A DNA stretch of 64,000 nucleotides from Pandoraea terrigena. Its GTDB lineage: Bacteria > Pseudomonadota > Gammaproteobacteria > Burkholderiales > Burkholderiaceae. A program made the position numbers and the translations under genes. The notes beneath the pieces were generated by a model, which worked only from the letters and a program-made list of their open reading frames with translations, had not been told where the DNA came from and made no database searches. The DNA is taken from assembly GCF_902459705.1 (NCBI RefSeq), contig NZ_CABPRU010000007.1, positions 62,001-126,000 on the forward strand, in the 5' to 3' direction. Position 1 is the stretch's first letter. Each line of letters starts with the position of its first letter. Shown in pieces: positions 63,392-64,000 of this stretch.

Positions 63392-64000
63392 ATGAATATC
63401 AAGCAACTGACGGCGCAATTGTCCGTCTGCGCGCAGGTCTCGCCTGCCGACGTTCCGGACATTGCTGCCGCCGGCTTCAAGTCCATCATCTGCAACCGGC
63501 CGGACGGCGAAGCCGCCGACCAACCCAGCTTTCGCGAAGTGGAGCAGCAGGCTCAGGCGGCAGGGCTGGAAATCCGCTACTTGCCGGTGACACCCGGCAG
63601 GGTTTCCGACGAACAGGCCGCGCAGTTCGATCAACTGCTCGACGCGTTGCCCACGCCGATCCTTGCGTATTGCCGCAGTGGCATGCGAAGCACGACGCTA
63701 TGGGGACTCGCGCGCGCCGATCGCCTGTCCACCGGCGAAATCCTCAAGCGCGCCGAAGCGTGCGGCTACGATCTGAGCGCGGTGGTGCGCCGGATCTCAC
63801 AGACCGCTGCCACGCCGTTCGCTGTCGCCGATTCGACCCACCGGGTCGTCATCGTGGGCGGCGGTGCGGCCGGCATATCGGTGGCGTCGAGTCTGCTGGC
63901 CCGCCAGCCGGGACTCGACATCGCCATCATCGATCCCGCCGACGTGCATTACTACCAGCCTGGATGGACGCTGGTGGGCCGCGGGGTATTCAAGCCTGCA
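63392..64000 (+). CDS. DUF442-sulfide:quinone oxidoreductase fusion (3' end outside window)
   Basis: The open frame runs to the window edge (203 codons). Residues 1-110 form a TIGR01244/DUF442 phosphatase-like or sulfurtransferase-like domain with active-site AYCRSGMRST. From about residue 148 a flavoprotein Rossmann fold begins (RVVIVGGGAAGISVASSLL) and continues as in sulfide:quinone oxidoreductases (VHYYQPGWTLVG). The fused enzyme likely oxidises sulfide at the membrane and passes sulfane sulfur to the dioxygenase upstream. The ATG at 63392 follows a GAGGAGACACGC ribosome site. Confidence 0.88.
   Translation, partial: MNIKQLTAQLSVCAQVSPADVPDIAAAGFKSIICNRPDGEAADQPSFREVEQQAQAAGLEIRYLPVTPGRVSDEQAAQFDQLLDALPTPILAYCRSGMRSTTLWGLARADRLSTGEILKRAEACGYDLSAVVRRISQTAATPFAVADSTHRVVIVGGGAAGISVASSLLARQPGLDIAIIDPADVHYYQPGWTLVGRGVFKPA

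Overview
The window comes from a high-GC betaproteobacterium. Gene order (mla operon, bolA-murA-his operon, tatABC, petABC-sspAB) and protein sequences fit Burkholderiales, most likely Burkholderiaceae close to Pandoraea. The genus is an inference from gene order and recalled protein similarity, not from a search.

Left core region, 1-24,400, nearly all on the plus strand. The order is the end of mlaD, then mlaA, mlaC and mlaB (outer-membrane lipid asymmetry), an ABC-2 exporter pair, a BolA-family gene, murA, and a long histidine operon (hisG, hisD, a small secreted protein, hisC, hisB, a MarC-family gene, hisH, hisA, hisF, hisI, hisE). These are followed by a small membrane protein, a HIT protein, tatABC, an HtrA-like protease on the minus strand, a Nif3-like protein, mscL, the cytochrome bc1 operon petABC and sspAB. 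The Rieske protein carries a twin-arginine signal, so the tat genes and petA are functionally linked. The region ends in tRNA-Thr(TGT).

Genomic island, 24,378-58,564 (about 34.2 kb). A P4-type tyrosine integrase lies just downstream of the tRNA. The last 20 bases of the tRNA plus flanking bases (22 bp in all) are repeated exactly at 58,543-58,564, which defines attL and attR. GGGGGCA motifs cluster next to both ends. Cargo from left to right: (a) AlpA-like and Xre regulators with a filamentous-phage-type (II/X family) replication protein; (b) YccF, two small secreted proteins and a stand-alone MESH1-like alarmone hydrolase; (c) an insertion-sequence nest (two IS3-family elements, one intact IS256-family element with an 8-bp target duplication, a broken IS1182-family element), in which the IS256 element splits a P-loop kinase gene; (d) a plus-strand block with a UvrD/Rep-like helicase, a DUF4209/HEPN-like protein and a RecD-like helicase with a C-terminal PD-(D/E)XK-like nuclease; (e) a minus-strand operon of an MmeI-like methyltransferase, a DEAD/DEAH helicase and a GIY-YIG (T5orf172) nuclease; (f) a minus-strand pair of a second large N6-adenine methyltransferase and a PD-(D/E)XK protein. 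Blocks d-f look like a defence island. Block d is the best candidate for an undescribed system; blocks e and f are restriction-modification-like.

Right core region, 58,565-64,000. The tRNA gene's apparent original terminator is stranded beside attR, followed by a diguanylate cyclase, a small unknown protein and a sulfide-oxidation locus. That locus has a FisR-type sigma-54 activator divergent from a persulfide dioxygenase, a DUF2892 membrane protein and the start of a DUF442-sulfide:quinone oxidoreductase fusion. A -24/-12 promoter and two palindromes spaced 21 bp apart lie in the divergent region.

No CRISPR array, rRNA operon or replication origin was seen. All function calls rest on reading motifs and gene context; no database search was run.
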